64,000 nt of DNA from the NCBI RefSeq assembly GCF_001905505.1, contig NZ_LIPG01000003.1:558001-622000 (forward strand), read 5' to 3'. The notes beneath the pieces were generated by a model, which saw only the letters and a program-made list of their open reading frames with translations, had not been told where the DNA came from and made no database searches. Below are positions 63,155 through 64,000 of this stretch, piece after piece. Each line of letters opens with the position of its first letter. Position 1 is the stretch's first letter. Origin of the DNA: Streptomyces sp. CB02058. Lineage in GTDB: Bacteria > Actinomycetota > Actinomycetes > Streptomycetales > Streptomycetaceae. A program made the position numbers and the translations under genes.

Positions 63155-63553
63155 TCAGCAGTCGTGGTCGACCAGGTCGAAGGACTCGTAGTGGTCCGCG
63201 GTGTAGTAGTCCTCCTCGACCGCCTCACCGGTCACGATCCGGCGGGCGCCGCGGTCCGAGGAGCCGGGCGTGATGACCGTGTACTCGTGGTAGTAGCCGG
63301 TGCTCCGGCTCGGGAGCAGAGCCTCCCGGTTCTGGAAGACGGTGCCGTCCTGGTCGTACGGGAACGGCCCGCCCGCCTCGATGAGGTCGAGCGTGTCATG
63401 GGCCTGGGACGGCAGCGCGGAGTAGCAGACGCTGCCGACGGCGGCGGTCGAGGGGAGGCCGGCCGCCGAGGCGGTGACCGGGCCGCCGACGAAGAGTACG
63501 GACAGGAGGGCGGCGATGCCGCCGAGCGTGGTGATCCGTGGGGGGATTCGCAT
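63155..63553 (-). CDS. secreted guanyl-specific ribonuclease (RNase Sa type)
   Basis: 132-residue precursor. Signal peptide about 1-31 (RITTLGGIAALLSVLFVGGPVTASAAG). The mature enzyme matches RNase Sa from Streptomyces aureofaciens along its length: GSVCYSALPSQAHDTLDLIEAGGPFPY, QDGTVFQNREALLP, YYHEYTVITPG, RRIVTGEAVEEDYYTADHY. Catalytic residues E90, R101/R105 and H121 correspond to E54, R65/R69 and H85 of RNase Sa. The two cysteines C43 and C132 make the single disulfide. It cleaves RNA after G outside the cell. Upstream of its inhibitor gene by 97 nt. Confidence 0.93.
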   Translation of the reverse strand: MRIPPRITTLGGIAALLSVLFVGGPVTASAAGLPSTAAVGSVCYSALPSQAHDTLDLIEAGGPFPYDQDGTVFQNREALLPSRSTGYYHEYTVITPGSSDRGARRIVTGEAVEEDYYTADHYESFDLVDHDC

Positions 63554-63790
63554 GACCCCTATGATGACGCGCGTAGATCCCTATCCGTCAACGCCAACTC
63601 ATGTGAATTTTTCGGAAGTTAACGGTGAGTAGGAAGACGTAACGACCCTGTCGTCCGGCCGGTGTTGTGCGGCCGTCCGTTCATATGTTGACGCCTGGAG
63701 AAGCGTGACGGCTCCCCGGTGGGGCATGCATTCCGTGTGAGCGTTCGAGACCTGACGGAACGGACCGGGATCGAAGGAGATTGATTCACC

Positions 63791-64000
63791 GTGCGCACGG
63801 GGGACATGACGATGCGGCAGGAGAGACCGCCGGTGCGACTGCACCGCAGACTCGGGCACACCGACCTGTCGGGGGTGGGGAACATACGCAGCGACCTGCG
63901 GGAGTTCCTGCGCTACCGGGGGCGCCCGGAGGAGACCGAGATCGCGGAGCTCCTCCTCAGCGAACTGGTGACGAACGCCCTCATCCACACGAGGAACGGC
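63791..64000 (+). CDS. anti-sigma/SpoIIAB-like ATP-binding protein (5' part)
   Basis: The first 70 codons are inside the window and the frame is open at the right edge. GTG 63791 has AAGGAG 11 nt upstream; ATGs at 63806 and 63812 are alternatives. The segment LHRRLGHTDLSGVGNIRSDLREFLR...ELLLSELVTNALIHTRNG is the start of the HATPase_c_2 fold, with the N-box ELVTNAL that binds Mg-ATP. Streptomyces has many such single-domain ATPases that act as anti-sigma or regulatory kinases. Partner unknown because the neighbouring gene lies outside. Confidence 0.85.
   Translation, partial: MRTGDMTMRQERPPVRLHRRLGHTDLSGVGNIRSDLREFLRYRGRPEETEIAELLLSELVTNALIHTRNG

Noticed and set aside
1..64000. Prophage, insertion sequence or integrative element
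   Set aside because: No transposase, integrase, phage structural gene or flanking attachment repeats were seen.

Overview
The window is very GC-rich, has strong third-position G/C bias, frequent GTG starts and many 1-14 nt translational overlaps. It encodes mycothiol-linked, chaplin, rodlin and streptogrisin-type proteins. This points to a Streptomyces chromosome segment. No tRNA, rRNA, transposase, phage gene or CRISPR array was recognised.

Layout. (1) 0-3.4 kb: small standalone genes, including a secreted streptogrisin-type protease and a mycothiol-dependent-nitroreductase homologue with an altered CxxC. (2) 3.4-12.9 kb, minus strand: one assimilatory sulfur operon, read as leader peptide, sir, a two-CxxC mini-protein, cysH, cysC, cysD, cysN, a possible mini-ORF, an SsuABC-type importer and a sirohydrochlorin-chelatase-like protein that could supply siroheme iron chemistry to Sir. 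(3) 13-18.2 kb: GNAT, a GAF/winged-helix regulator, an AidB-like acyl-CoA dehydrogenase and a YihY membrane protein. (4) 18.3-25 kb, minus strand: a four-gene overlapping operon, Trypco1/CU044_2847, trypsin-like protease with a VMAP-C-like tail, MoxR AAA ATPase, and a 1177-residue SAV_2336/vWA-like/pseudokinase/SARP-like fusion. I read it as an NTP-dependent conflict or signalling system and it is the most unusual part of the window.

(5) 27-34.8 kb: a divergent CoA-ester catabolism locus (CoA-transferase A and B plus 3-hydroxyacyl-CoA dehydrogenase one way; LysR, thiolase, MHS transporter and MaoC hydratase the other way), with candidate LysR sites. (6) 34.8-51.3 kb: a large sialic acid scavenging locus with a secreted sialidase, a CE7 esterase, two transport systems (NanT MFS and a peptide-type ABC importer with a permease-ATPase fusion), two lyases of the DapA/NanA family, NanE, a ROK kinase and two FadR-type GntR regulators. 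Three promoters share a near-identical 15-bp operator. (7) 51.3-55.5 kb: an aerial-hypha surface cluster with two chaplins, three rodlins and small secreted or hypothetical proteins; the three rodlin promoters share a conserved two-block element with identical spacing, of the type expected for sigma-BldN. (8) 55.5-64 kb: RsgA GTPase, DUF456 and LuxR-family proteins, a probably non-catalytic PP2C-like protein, PoxB-type pyruvate oxidase, a secreted RNase Sa-type ribonuclease with a barstar-like inhibitor, and the start of an anti-sigma-type ATPase.

All family names come from reading the sequences and from memory; no database search was run.
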